Below, piece by piece: positions 8,875-17,395 of a stretch of 64,000 bases of DNA (within the stretch, counting starts at the first letter, position 1; every line of letters starts with the position of its first letter). Under the pieces are notes generated by a model, which saw only the letters and a list, made by a program, of their open reading frames with translations, made no database searches and was not told the origin of the DNA. The translations under genes and the position numbers were made by a program. Source of the DNA: Longispora sp040681875 (GTDB lineage: Bacteria; Actinomycetota; Actinomycetes; Mycobacteriales; Micromonosporaceae); assembly GCF_040681875.1 (NCBI RefSeq), contig NZ_JBFAZP010000002.1, positions 620,001-684,000 of the forward strand. Reading direction: 5' to 3'.

Positions 8875-9950
8875 CGGAACCGACCAGCGGCCAGTGCGGC
8901 GGGCAACGGGCTGCCGGTCACCTCGGCGGCCAGCAGCCGGCCGACCTCGACGGCGGTCTGGATGCCGAACCCGCCGAGCCCGGCCAGCCAGTGGAAACCC
9001 GGCCGCTCGGCGGCACCCAGCACCGGGGTGTCGTCGGGCGCGAACGTCCGCAGCCCGGCCCAGGCCCGCCGGATGCTCCGGATCACCAGGGTGGTGGCCT
9101 GCGCGACCCGTTCGGCGGCGAGGGCCACGTCCAGGTCGGCGGGGCGGGCGTCGCCGGGCGGGGCGGTCGTCTCGTCGGCCGGCGAGAGCAGCAGGCCGCC
9201 GGACTCGGGGCGGAAGTAATAGGTCTCCGGCACGTCGTGCACCAGCGGCCAGTCCCGGGCGTCCAGGCCGGGCGGCAGGGAGACCAGGCAGGCCGTCCGG
9301 CGGCGGGCGACCAGTCCGACCGGCTTGACCCCGGCCGCCACGGCCAGTTCGTCGGCCCAGGCGCCGGCGGCGTTCACCACGACCGGGGCCCCGTACTCCC
9401 CCAGGTCGGTCTCCACCCGCCACTGTCCGCCGCTCGGGCCCACCGCCCGGACCCGGGCCCCGGTCAGGACCCGGCCGCCGGCACGGCGCACGCCCGCCAG
9501 GAACCCCTGGTGCAGCGCCGCGACGTCGATGTCCATCGCGCCCGGCTTGTGCATGGCGGCGGTGAACGTGCCGGGCCGCAGCACGGGGCAGCGGGCGAGG
9601 GCCTCGGCGGGGTCGATCCGGCGGACCGGCTCGGGCGCGTCCCGCCCCTCGGCGAACTCCGCCTCGAACGCGGCGCCGCCCGCCCCGACCGCGAGCGCCC
9701 CGCGCGGGTGCAGCAGGGGCGTGTCGCAGAAGCCGGCCGGCGGCGCGGTCAGGAAGGCGCGGCTGGCGGCGGTGAGCTCGCGGACCGGAGGGGTGCCGAA
9801 GTACTCGGAGAACAGCGCCGCCGAACGGCCCGTCGCGTGGTAGCCGGCGGCGGACTCCATGTCCAGGACGGTCACCCGACCGTGCCCGGCCAGGAAGTAC
9901 CCGGCCGCCGCGCCCGCGATGCCGGCGCCGATCACAAGGAAGTCCGGCAC
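8871..9950 (-). CDS. FAD-dependent amino acid oxidase-like oxidoreductase (DAO family)
   Basis: 359 residues. The N-terminal Rossmann fingerprint 'GAGIAGAAAG' (8-17) is followed by the acidic end of strand 2, and 'NAAGAWADEL' (about 194-203) is the conserved DAO motif near FAD. A C-terminal 'GLGGFGIQTAVEVG' closes the FAD site. Relatives oxidise D-amino acids, glycine, sarcosine or related amines to imines. It is the first gene of the operon, starting at GTG 9950 behind a G-rich ribosome site. It may supply or finish the amino acid unit handled by the NRPS. The exact substrate cannot be read. Confidence 0.85.
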   Translation of the reverse strand: MPDFLVIGAGIAGAAAGYFLAGHGRVTVLDMESAAGYHATGRSAALFSEYFGTPPVRELTAASRAFLTAPPAGFCDTPLLHPRGALAVGAGGAAFEAEFAEGRDAPEPVRRIDPAEALARCPVLRPGTFTAAMHKPGAMDIDVAALHQGFLAGVRRAGGRVLTGARVRAVGPSGGQWRVETDLGEYGAPVVVNAAGAWADELAVAAGVKPVGLVARRRTACLVSLPPGLDARDWPLVHDVPETYYFRPESGGLLLSPADETTAPPGDARPADLDVALAAERVAQATTLVIRSIRRAWAGLRTFAPDDTPVLGAAERPGFHWLAGLGGFGIQTAVEVGRLLAAEVTGSPLPAALAAGRFR

Positions 9951-10120
9951 CGTTGCCCCCCGACTGTCGACAGTGACCAGACAGTACTTGATCGTGCGAC
10001 CTCAGGGAATAGTCTCCGATGAATGCATACTTCGAGGCGTATGGTCCATCAAGGACTACGGAATAGATAGTCATCCGCGAATTCCCGCGCCCCGCAACAC
10101 ATCGACATCCGACTCTGGTC
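9951..10120. promoter_or_regulatory. Control region upstream of the encapsulin operon, with inverted repeats
   Basis: This stretch is visibly more AT-rich than its surroundings. It holds a perfect 12-bp palindrome ACTGTCGACAGT at 9963-9974, about 13 bases upstream of the operon's first start codon. Two looser inverted repeats follow: CATAC/GTATG at 10026-10043 and GACTA/TAGTC at 10054-10072. It is therefore the likely promoter/operator region for the minus-strand operon and perhaps also for sodC. No regulator gene is adjacent and no promoter boxes can be fixed. Confidence 0.45.
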
Positions 10121-10237
10121 GTGGCGTGGTCGCACGCGCCCGTGGCGGGCCCGCCGCCCGATGCGAGGGGTACGCAAGGGCCCCGAAGGGTTCCATTGGT
10201 GGCACCATGTCCACCAACACCCTTGAAAGAGGTGAAG

Positions 10238-10837
10238 ATGCGACATACTGCGATACTTTCGCGTGCCGTGGCCGTGGCGGTCGGCGCCGCCGGTGCCCTG
10301 GGCCTCTACACCGTCGGATCGGCCAGCCCCGACGAGTCGACCGAACGCCTGTGGGCGTCCGCGACGATCCGCAACGCCGACGGTGCCACGGTCGGCCGGC
10401 TGACCATCGTCGGCCGGGACCGGGGCGTCGTCACCGTCCAGGCCCACGGGCTCACCCCGGGCTTCCACGGGCTGCACCTGCACTCGACCGGGATCTGCGA
10501 CCCCAAAACCACCGACCCGAACGGCAACCGGGTCCCCTTCCTGTCCGCCGGCCCGCACCTCGGCGCGGGTCAGCACGGCCAGCACGCCGGGGACCTCCCC
10601 CTGCTCCTGGTCGGCCAGGACGGCACGGGCAGCGCCCAGGTCCGCACCGACCGCCTGACCGGCGGGGCCCTCTTCGACGCCGACGGCACGGCGGTCATCG
10701 TGCACGCCGGCCCGGACAACTACGCCAACATCCCCACCCGGTACAGCTCCGGCGCGTCCCCGGGCCCCGACGCGGCCACCTCCGCCACCGGGGACTCCGG
10801 CGGACGGTTCGCCTGTGGTGTCCTCACCCGGTACTGA
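10238..10837 (+). CDS. sodC: Secreted Cu/Zn superoxide dismutase
   Basis: 199 residues with an N-terminal Sec signal ending near residue 30 (A-S-A type). It disproportionates superoxide outside the membrane. The copper/zinc ligands are in place: 'FHGLHLH' supplies two His, 'AGQHGQHAGDLP' supplies two His and the zinc Asp, and 'VIVHAG' the last copper His. The disulfide Cys pair lies in 'TGICDP' and 'RFACGVL', the latter including the active-site Arg. ATG 10238 has the strong site AAAGAGGTGAAG just upstream; the longer frame from 10121 lacks one. A perfect hairpin terminator follows at 10856-10881, so it is monocistronic. Confidence 0.93.
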   Translation: MRHTAILSRAVAVAVGAAGALGLYTVGSASPDESTERLWASATIRNADGATVGRLTIVGRDRGVVTVQAHGLTPGFHGLHLHSTGICDPKTTDPNGNRVPFLSAGPHLGAGQHGQHAGDLPLLLVGQDGTGSAQVRTDRLTGGALFDADGTAVIVHAGPDNYANIPTRYSSGASPGPDAATSATGDSGGRFACGVLTRY

Positions 10838-10855
10838 CCCCCGACAGCGCGATCA

Positions 10856-10881
10856 CGGCCCGGCGGAGAACCGCCGGGCCG
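10856..10881 (+). terminator. Strong hairpin terminator after sodC
   Basis: An 11-bp perfect stem (10856-10866 with 10871-10881) closes a 4-nt AGAA loop, 18 bases past the sodC stop codon. Confidence 0.8.
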
Positions 10882-11027
10882 TCGCCGTGCCTGCCGGTCG
10901 CCGCCGACCGGGTCGGTGCCGGTCACGGGTCCGCAAGTTTCCTGGAGAAGTGTGTCCGATCCGGCGGTCCCCGTTCGTAGCGTAGGTGGAGGCGGACACC
11001 GGGTCCGGCCGAGCAGAGGGAGCAGCC

Positions 11028-11393
11028 ATGCCCGAGTACCTCATCTACTTCAACCAGCAGTGGGTGGGCGACCACTCCGAGGAGTGGTTCCGCGGGCGCG
11101 GGCCGCTCGCGAAGGCGGTCGTCGAGGAGATCAAGGCCGCCGGCGAGTACGTCTTCGCCGGGGGGCTGGAGGAGGACGGCCCGGTCTTCAGCGCCGACGC
11201 CACGGGCGGCACGGTGTTGTTCACCGACGGCCCCTACGTGGAGACCAAGGAGTTCCTGGGCGGCCTGACCGTGGTGGACGTGGCCGACGGGGACAGGGCC
11301 AAAATGTGGGCCGGCAGGATCGCGGAGGCGTGCGGCTGGCCCCAGGAGGTCCGCCGGTTCGGGTCGATGCCCGACCTCCCGGGGACGACCTGA
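11028..11393 (+). CDS. YCII-related domain protein
   Basis: 121 residues forming the dimeric alpha/beta YCII fold, with the signature 'FTDGPYVETKEFLGGL' near residues 65-80. The family is related to ferredoxin-like YciI and DGPF/PhnB-type proteins. These often sit beside ECF sigma factors, but none is here. No catalytic role is established for this subgroup. ATG 11028 follows GAGCAGAGGGAG. A second paralogue lies at 38388. Confidence 0.75.
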   Translation: MPEYLIYFNQQWVGDHSEEWFRGRGPLAKAVVEEIKAAGEYVFAGGLEEDGPVFSADATGGTVLFTDGPYVETKEFLGGLTVVDVADGDRAKMWAGRIAEACGWPQEVRRFGSMPDLPGTT

Positions 11394-11464
11394 TCCCGTC
11401 GGTCGGCGACGACCGGGTACCGGCGCCAGGCCGCCGGGCCCGGTCGCCCGGGACCGCGCGCCGG

Positions 11465-12094
11465 TCAGCCGGTCGGGGCGGCCAACTCCCAGGGCACGTC
11501 GGCCTGGAAACCCGTGCCGAGCAGCCGGGTGAAGTTCCAGTACCCGGCGTCGCCGGCCTCCAGCCCGTCGATGATCAGCCGGGCCGGGGGGAACGGCCCG
11601 TCGGGCCGCAGCTGTGCCAGTTCGACGAGGCGCGCGCGGTCGGCGGGCGGATCGGTCTCCCCGTCGAGGCTGGCCAGCGCGGCGTGGAGCGCAGGCCCGA
11701 AGGTACCCTCCTCCCACATCGCCTCGATCTCGTCGAGTTCGACGGTGAGGTACCCGCCGGGCGCCTTCTCCACAGCCTGGCGCAGCAGCGCGGCGTGCGC
11801 GTCGAGGGGGCCCTCCGCGGCGAAGAGCCGCCCGAGTGCCGGCAGCGCGGCGTCCAGCTGGGCGAGCGCCCGGTCCTTCGGCACGAGGGGTGCCGTCGCC
11901 TGCACCGCCTCGCCGTCCTCGAAGGTGAAGGTCTCGGTCCGCAGGTCCGCCGGGCGGAACAGCGCGAGCCAGAGCAGCGGGACGCAGTACCTGTCGAAGG
12001 CGACCACGCCGGTGGCCGGGTCGAAGCCCTCGACGGTGCTCGACGGGTAGAGGGACGCCTCATCCATGGCGCAGAGATACGAGGAGTTGGCCAT
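11465..12094 (-). CDS. Conserved hypothetical protein
   Basis: 209 residues, acidic and soluble, with no signal peptide or membrane segment. The N-terminal part, with 'SSYLCAMDEASLYPS', resembles actinomycete proteins of unknown function that contain conserved Trp/Leu helices. No motif points to an activity. It is transcribed alone, ahead of and on the same strand as the two-component operon's downstream end. Confidence 0.6.
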   Translation of the reverse strand: MANSSYLCAMDEASLYPSSTVEGFDPATGVVAFDRYCVPLLWLALFRPADLRTETFTFEDGEAVQATAPLVPKDRALAQLDAALPALGRLFAAEGPLDAHAALLRQAVEKAPGGYLTVELDEIEAMWEEGTFGPALHAALASLDGETDPPADRARLVELAQLRPDGPFPPARLIIDGLEAGDAGYWNFTRLLGTGFQADVPWELAAPTG

Positions 12095-12132
12095 CCCCGA
12101 AGGCTACGGGGCGCGGGCCACCGGCCGACGAT

Positions 12133-12804
12133 CTAGGCCCGCGGGCCCGGCACCTCGGCCACCAGGCCCGCCTCGTGGGCGACGATCGCGGCCTGCACCC
12201 GGTTGCGGGCGCCCAACCGCCCCATGATCGTCGTCATGTACGCCTTCACCGTGCCCTCCGCCAGGTGCAACCTGCGCCCGATGGCCGCGTTGGACAGCCC
12301 CTCGCCGACGAGGGCCAGCACGTCGCGCTCCCGGGGCGTGAGCGTCCCGACCCGGGTGCGGGCGGAGCTGGTCCGGGCCAGCCGGTCGCCGCCGAGTTCG
12401 GAGAGGACCCGGTGCGCGATCCGGGGGGACAGGTACGCGCCGCCGTCGGCGACCGCCCGTACCCCGCTGATCAGTTCGCGGGGGTCGCTGGCCTTGAGGA
12501 GGAAGCCGTTCGCGCCGCCGGCCAGCGCGCTGGCGACGTAGTCGTCCTCGCCGAAGGTGGTGAGCATGACCACCTGGGTGTCGGGGAGGACCCGGCGGAT
12601 CTCGGCGGCGGCGGCCAGCCCGTCGAGGGTGGGCATCCGCACGTCGAGCACGGCGACGTCGGGCCGGTGCGCGAGGGCCAGGTCGATCGCCGCCCGGCCG
12701 TCGCCGGCCTCCGCGACCACCTCGATGCCCGGGTCGGCGGACAGGATGGCGCGCACGCCGGCCCGGATCATCCGTTCGTCGTCGGCCAGCAGTACCCGGA
12801 TCAT
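12133..12804 (-). CDS. NarL/FixJ-type response regulator
   Basis: 223 residues. The receiver domain (1-120) has the acidic pocket (Asp9, Asp10), the phosphoacceptor in 'DVAVLDVRMP' (about Asp53) and the conserved Thr and Lys ('MLTTF', 'FLLKA'). The C-terminal LuxR-type HTH (about 150-215) starts 'LTPRERDVLALVGEGLSN'. It would bind DNA as a dimer after phosphorylation by the kinase encoded just upstream, whose stop overlaps its ATG (ATGA at 12801-12804). Confidence 0.92.
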   Translation of the reverse strand: MIRVLLADDERMIRAGVRAILSADPGIEVVAEAGDGRAAIDLALAHRPDVAVLDVRMPTLDGLAAAAEIRRVLPDTQVVMLTTFGEDDYVASALAGGANGFLLKASDPRELISGVRAVADGGAYLSPRIAHRVLSELGGDRLARTSSARTRVGTLTPRERDVLALVGEGLSNAAIGRRLHLAEGTVKAYMTTIMGRLGARNRVQAAIVAHEAGLVAEVPGPRA

Positions 12805-13775
12805 CGTCCTGCCCTTCGCAGTGTCGCGACCACTTCGAATCCGCCGTCCGGCAGCGGGCCGGCCCGCAACGTGCCCCGGGCGAGTTCCACGCGTTCCCGC
12901 AGCCCGAGCAGGCCGTACCCCCGGCCGTCGCCCACGCCCGGTCCGGCGGGGGGTGCGTTGCGCACGGCCACGGTGGTGGCGGCGTCGTCCTCGGTGACCC
13001 GGACCGTGATCGCGGCGCCCGGCGCGTGCCTCACCGCGTTGGTGACCGCCTCCCGCACGACCCGGTAGGCGGTGCGGTCGGCGAGGTCCGTGCCGGCCGG
13101 TTCGAGGGTGACCGGCGCGCCGGCGGCGGCGGCGCGGGCGACGAGGTCGGCGATCGGCTCCCCGAGCGGGGCGAGCGGGGCGGGCTCGGACTCCTCGCGG
13201 AGCAGACCGACGGTCTCGCGGAGCAGGTCGGTGGCGCCGACCGCGTCGCGGCGCAGCTGGCCGGCCGCCTCCCGGTGGTGTTCGGCCTGGTCGGCGGCGA
13301 GTTCCAGGGCGCCGGCCCGCAGCGCGATCAGGCTCAGGGCGTGGCCGAGGGAGTCGTGCATGTCGCTGGCGATCCGGGCGCGTTCGCGGAGCCTGGCCTG
13401 CTCGGCGACGTGCCGGCGTTCCCGTTCGAGCTGTTCGGCGCGGTCCCAGCCGGCCCGGCCCAGGGCGACGTGCTGGCGGCGGTACCGGCCGATCGCCCAC
13501 GGGCCGAGGACGGTCACGGCTAGGCCGACCAGCGCGTCGGTCACCTGCCAGGGCGTGTGGGCCAGCAGCGGCACGGTCGCCGCGCCCAGCACCCCGCCCG
13601 GGGCGAGCGACGGCAGCCCCGCCAGCCACCGACCGGCCAGGTAGCCGGGGACGGTCAGCACACACCCGAGCAGGAGCCTTTCGGGGGGTACGGCCTCGCC
13701 GAGGGCCAGCGCGTTCCACACGATCACGGGCGGGGCCACCACCAGGGCGGCCCGCAGCCACATGATCTTGTTCAT
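12801..13775 (-). CDS. Two-component sensor histidine kinase, NarL-partner type
   Basis: 324 residues. About four short hydrophobic helices (10-115) form the sensor. The HisKA_3 dimerisation domain has 'RIASDMHDSLGHALSLI' with the phospho-His near residue 160. A HATPase_c domain follows with 'EAVTNAVRHA' (N-box) and 'GYGLLGLRERV' (G-box). There is no large extracellular domain, so sensing is probably in the membrane. It is coupled by ATGA overlaps on both sides: the serine hydrolase gene upstream (13772-13775) and the response regulator downstream. Confidence 0.92.
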   Translation of the reverse strand: MNKIMWLRAALVVAPPVIVWNALALGEAVPPERLLLGCVLTVPGYLAGRWLAGLPSLAPGGVLGAATVPLLAHTPWQVTDALVGLAVTVLGPWAIGRYRRQHVALGRAGWDRAEQLERERRHVAEQARLRERARIASDMHDSLGHALSLIALRAGALELAADQAEHHREAAGQLRRDAVGATDLLRETVGLLREESEPAPLAPLGEPIADLVARAAAAGAPVTLEPAGTDLADRTAYRVVREAVTNAVRHAPGAAITVRVTEDDAATTVAVRNAPPAGPGVGDGRGYGLLGLRERVELARGTLRAGPLPDGGFEVVATLRRAGR

Positions 13776-15208
13776 CGGGCCAAGGCTACCGTGCGGTTCC
13801 GCAGCACGCGGACCGTGCGGACAGCGGCGGTGACCAGGCCCGCGACCGCGCCCAGGACCAGCAGGACCAGCAGCGCCGGGGAGGCGTAGGCGACCTGGGC
13901 CCAGGTGGCAGTGCGGCCGCCCAGCACGAACTCGACGATCGGCAGGTACCCGGCCAGCAGCGCCACCGGGACCAGCACCGGCAGCGTCCGGGCGACGGTC
14001 CGCCAGCCCGCCCGGCCGGCCCGCCGACCCGCCCACCGCCGGGCGCGCCGCACCCCCAGCACCCCGAGCAGCACCGTGAGCGCGGCCAGACCGGCGAGCA
14101 CCGCGTCCACGATCGGCAGCACCGCGGTGTACGACCCCGGAGCGCGGCCCTCCGACAACGCGATCAGCCCCTCGACGACCGGGTACGCGTCGTCGGCGAG
14201 CCCCGCGCTGTTGGACAGCACCGCGAAGCCGTACCCGCTGGCGGGCAGCAGGGTGACCGAACTGGTGGCGGTGAAGAGGTTCCCGCCGTGCTCGATCCGG
14301 GGCGGCCCCCCGGCGTCCGGCACCGACCAGCCCATGGCGTACCGCGACCCGGCCGGCGGGGTGTGCATCGCGGCGAGTCCGGCGGCGCTCACCAGCCGAC
14401 CGGGGACCTGCTGGGCGGCCAGCCACCGGCCCAGGTCCCGCGCGGTGCTGACCATGCGGCCGGCCCCGAGGTTGAACGTCTCCAGCTCCGGCCGCGCCAC
14501 CCAGGTGCCGAACACGTCGACGTGCCCCCGGGGCAGCGCGGCCGCCGCCGAGGTGTCCGTCATGCCGAGCGGCCCGAGGACGGCGCGGTCCAGGTAGCGC
14601 GGGAAGCTCTCGCCGCTGGCCACCTCGACGAGCCGGGCCGCGAGGACGTAGTTCGGATTCGAGTACTCGTACCGGCTGCCCGGGTCGCTGCCCAGCTTCG
14701 CGGTCCGCAGCGCCGCGACCGCCCCGGTGAGGTCTCGGGCCCGGGTGACCGCCGGGATGTCGCTGGTCCGGTCGGAGATGCCGGACCGCTGGTTGAGCAG
14801 GTCCCGCACCGTGATCCGGCCCGCCCTCGGGTCGTCGGGCGCGAACTCCGGCAACTGGTCGACGAGCGGCGCGTCGAGCCGGATCCCGCCGTCCTCCGCG
14901 AGCCGCAGCACCGCCATGGCGGTGAAGGACTTCGACACCGACGCCAACGACATCGGCGAGCGGTCGGTGAGGGCGTCGCCGTCGGCGTCGCGGCCGTAGC
15001 CGGCGGCGTGCAGCACCTCGCCGTCCTTCACCACCGCCACCGCCAGGCCCGGCAGTCCGGTGCGCTCCAGGTGCCCGGCGACGTAGCGGTCGATCGCGGC
15101 GGGGGTGAGCGGTGCCGGGGCCGGGCCGGCCTGGGCGGCGGGGGCGAGGGTCCAGGAGGAGACGGTGATGGCGGCGGTCGCGGCCGCCGCGCGGAGCAGC
15201 GTGTTCAT
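13772..15208 (-). CDS. Membrane-anchored beta-lactamase-fold serine hydrolase
   Basis: 478 residues. A Sec signal peptide (1-27) leads to a class C beta-lactamase/DD-peptidase-like domain, with the S-V-S-K nucleophile motif near residue 91 and 'YSNPNY' as the Tyr-x-Asn motif near 176. The last 120 residues hold three to four membrane helices, tethering the enzyme outside the membrane. It is the first gene of an operon with the kinase and regulator (4-bp overlap). It could be the sensed or signalling component, for example reporting on cell wall material or beta-lactams. This is an inference from context. Confidence 0.85.
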   Translation of the reverse strand: MNTLLRAAAATAAITVSSWTLAPAAQAGPAPAPLTPAAIDRYVAGHLERTGLPGLAVAVVKDGEVLHAAGYGRDADGDALTDRSPMSLASVSKSFTAMAVLRLAEDGGIRLDAPLVDQLPEFAPDDPRAGRITVRDLLNQRSGISDRTSDIPAVTRARDLTGAVAALRTAKLGSDPGSRYEYSNPNYVLAARLVEVASGESFPRYLDRAVLGPLGMTDTSAAAALPRGHVDVFGTWVARPELETFNLGAGRMVSTARDLGRWLAAQQVPGRLVSAAGLAAMHTPPAGSRYAMGWSVPDAGGPPRIEHGGNLFTATSSVTLLPASGYGFAVLSNSAGLADDAYPVVEGLIALSEGRAPGSYTAVLPIVDAVLAGLAALTVLLGVLGVRRARRWAGRRAGRAGWRTVARTLPVLVPVALLAGYLPIVEFVLGGRTATWAQVAYASPALLVLLVLGAVAGLVTAAVRTVRVLRNRTVALAR

Positions 15209-15321
15209 GGCGAGAACCGTAGAAATTCCCGCGTCGCCGCACAGCGCACCAACCGGAACGGCCGGTACCGACTTTCGTCGGTAGCGGCCCGGTGTCGTAC
15301 CCGGTCCCTATCCTCGGGGAC

Positions 15322-15762
15322 ATGACGATTCAGCGCATGGACAATGTCGGCATCGTCGTCGACGACCTCGACGCCGCCGTCGCCTTCTTCACCGAGCTCG
15401 GCATGGAGCTGGAGGGCAGGGCGCCGATCGAGGGCAGCTGGGCGGGGCGGGTCGTCGGGCTCGACGGCCTGCGCACCGAGATCGCGATGATGCGGATCCC
15501 GGGCGCGCCCGGCCGGCTCGAACTGGCGAAGTACCACCACCCGGCGACGATCGTCCCCCAGCCGGCGGCCAGCCCGGTGAACACGCTGGGCCTGCACCGG
15601 GTCATGTTCGCCGTCGACGACCTCACCGACACCCTCGCCCGGCTCCGCCCGCACGGCGCCGAGCTCGTCGGCGAGGTGACCCGCTTCGAGGACAGCTACC
15701 TGCTCTGCTACCTCCGCGGGCCCGGCGGGATCGTCCTCGCCCTGGCCGAGCAGCTGGGCTGA
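15322..15762 (+). CDS. VOC (glyoxalase/bleomycin resistance) family protein
   Basis: 146 residues with two beta-alpha-beta-beta-beta units, starting 'MDNVGIVVDDLDAAVAFF' after six residues and repeating as 'LHRVMFAVDDLTDT' near residue 93. Possible metal ligands are the late Glu/His positions; the substrate is unknown. ATG 15322 is chosen because the domain begins right after it; an upstream GTG (15292) would add ten residues. It is divergent from the serine hydrolase gene. Confidence 0.8.
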   Translation: MTIQRMDNVGIVVDDLDAAVAFFTELGMELEGRAPIEGSWAGRVVGLDGLRTEIAMMRIPGAPGRLELAKYHHPATIVPQPAASPVNTLGLHRVMFAVDDLTDTLARLRPHGAELVGEVTRFEDSYLLCYLRGPGGIVLALAEQLG

Positions 15763-15921
15763 CGACCCGCTGGTCAGGCCGTCCGCCGAGGGCGCGGATC
15801 CGCGCGCGGCTGTGTCCCCGCGAGTGGTCCCGAACGCCCCGGTGGCCGGGCTCTCGGCGTGGACCCGTGCCGCACCCCGTGGGGCGGCGCTCCACCCGGG
15901 GCGGGAACTACTGTCGCGGGC

Positions 15922-16569
15922 ATGATCGAACACGACGCCCTCAGTGCCACCCGCGAGGCCTACGACGCGGTCGCCGACACCTACGCCCGGATGTTCCGCG
16001 ACACGCTGCGGGACAGTCCCCTGGACCGCGCGATCCTGGGCGCCTTCGCCGAACTGGTCCGCGCGGTGGGCGACGGCCGGGTCGCGGACCTGGGGTGCGG
16101 GCCCGGGCACATCACCGCCCACCTGGGCCAGCTGGGACTGGCGGCGTTCGGCGTGGACGCCTCCCCCGCGATGCTCGCCCTGGCCCGGGAGGCGTATCCG
16201 GGACTTCGGTTCGACGAGGGCTCGATGGCCGCGTTGGACATCCCCGACGGCGCGCTGGCCGGCGTCCTGTCCCGCTGGTCGGTCATCCACACCCCGCCGC
16301 CGGAGGTCCCGGTCATCCTGGCGGAGTTCCATCGGGTACTGGCACCCGGCGGCCATCTCCTGATCGGCTTCTCGGCGACCGAGGGCCCGGACCATCCGAC
16401 CCAGGTCTTCGACCACACGGTCGCGCCGGCGTACCGCTGGTGGCCCGACCACCTGTCGGCGCTGCTGCGCGCGTCCGGGTTGGCCGAGGTGGCCCGCCTG
16501 GTCACCGAACCCGAGCCCACCGACAAGCGCCAGTTCCAGGGGGTGCAGCTACTCGCCCGCAGGGCCTAG
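15922..16569 (+). CDS. Class I SAM-dependent methyltransferase
   Basis: 215 residues. Motif I 'VADLGCGPGHITAHL' (about 49-63), the acidic residue after strand 2 ('GVDASP') and post-motif 'VLAPGGHLLIGF' identify the Rossmann methyltransferase fold. The N-terminus 'YDAVADTYARMF' is typical of small-molecule methyltransferases of the UbiE/biotin type. The substrate is unknown. A terminator at 16571-16606 follows immediately. Confidence 0.85.
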   Translation: MIEHDALSATREAYDAVADTYARMFRDTLRDSPLDRAILGAFAELVRAVGDGRVADLGCGPGHITAHLGQLGLAAFGVDASPAMLALAREAYPGLRFDEGSMAALDIPDGALAGVLSRWSVIHTPPPEVPVILAEFHRVLAPGGHLLIGFSATEGPDHPTQVFDHTVAPAYRWWPDHLSALLRASGLAEVARLVTEPEPTDKRQFQGVQLLARRA

Positions 16570-16570
16570 C

Positions 16571-16606
16571 GGCACGGGCCCCCGCACCTCGCGCGGGGCC
16601 CGTGCC
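16571..16606. terminator. Bidirectional terminator
   Basis: A 12-bp perfect stem (16571-16582 with 16595-16606) encloses a 12-nt loop. It lies between the ends of the convergent methyltransferase and modA genes, so it can terminate both transcripts. Confidence 0.75.
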
Positions 16607-16615
16607 TCGCCCGGG

Positions 16616-17395
16616 TCAGGGGTTCTGGAAGCCGGCCTTGGTGAGGATCGCCCTGGCCTTGTCGGAGAGTACGTAGGTGACGAAGGCGGTGGCGCCGGCA
16701 CTGTTGGGGGCCTTCGTGACGGCCACGATGGGGTAGTCGTTGACGGCCTGGGCCGAGGCGGTGAACTCGATGGCCTCGACGTCGGCGGCCGCGGCCTGGG
16801 CGTCGGTGCGGTAGACGAGGGCGGCGTCGACCTCGCCGAGGCGGACCTTGGTGAGCGCGGCCTTCACGTCGGCTTCCAACGTCACCGGGGTGACCTTGAC
16901 GTTCGCGGCGGCCAGGGCCTTGGTCGCGGCGGCCCCGCACGGCACCTGCGCGGCGCAGAGGGCGACCTTGAGGTTGGGCTTGGCCAGGTCCTCGATGGTC
17001 CTGACGCCGGCCTTGTTGCCCTTCGGCACGGCGATGACCAGCTGGTTCTTGGCGAACACCGTCGGAGAGACGGCCAGGTTCGCGTCGGTGACCTGCTTCA
17101 TCGTCGCCGGGCTGGCGGCGGCGAACACGTCGGCCGGGGCGCCGTTGACGATCTGGGTCGCGAGGGTGGAACTGGCCCCGAAGCTGAACGTCACCTTCAC
17201 CCCGGGGTTCGCGGCCTCGAACTCCTTGCCGATCGCGGTGAACGACTCCGTCAGCGACGCCGCCGCCAGCACGGTGACCGTGCCGGTGACCTTCCCGCCC
17301 GTGGGCGTGGCCGCCGGCTTGTCGTCGGCGCCGCCGCAGCCGGCCAGGGCGAGCGCGGCGACGGTGGCGACCGTCAGCATCCGTACCAGTCTCAT
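16616..17395 (-). CDS. modA: Molybdate-binding lipoprotein of an ABC transporter
   Basis: 259 residues. The signal peptide ends in a lipobox (A-L-A-G-C, lipid Cys near residue 20). The mature part begins 'TVLAAASLTESF' (about 45-56), the ModA oxyanion-binding start, and continues with 'FGASSTLATQI' and 'GAPADVFAAAS', both typical ModA ligand loops. It should capture molybdate or tungstate. Its ATG overlaps the stop of the HTH-TOBE gene upstream (17392-17395). No modB or modC follows: a terminator and a convergent gene close the operon. Confidence 0.9.
   Translation of the reverse strand: MRLVRMLTVATVAALALAGCGGADDKPAATPTGGKVTGTVTVLAAASLTESFTAIGKEFEAANPGVKVTFSFGASSTLATQIVNGAPADVFAAASPATMKQVTDANLAVSPTVFAKNQLVIAVPKGNKAGVRTIEDLAKPNLKVALCAAQVPCGAAATKALAAANVKVTPVTLEADVKAALTKVRLGEVDAALVYRTDAQAAAADVEAIEFTASAQAVNDYPIVAVTKAPNSAGATAFVTYVLSDKARAILTKAGFQNP

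Noticed and set aside
5965..9219. Long plus-strand open frame opposite the NRPS
   Set aside because: It is a high-GC shadow frame: its translation is Gly/Arg/Val-rich without domains, and the minus strand carries clear NRPS motifs.
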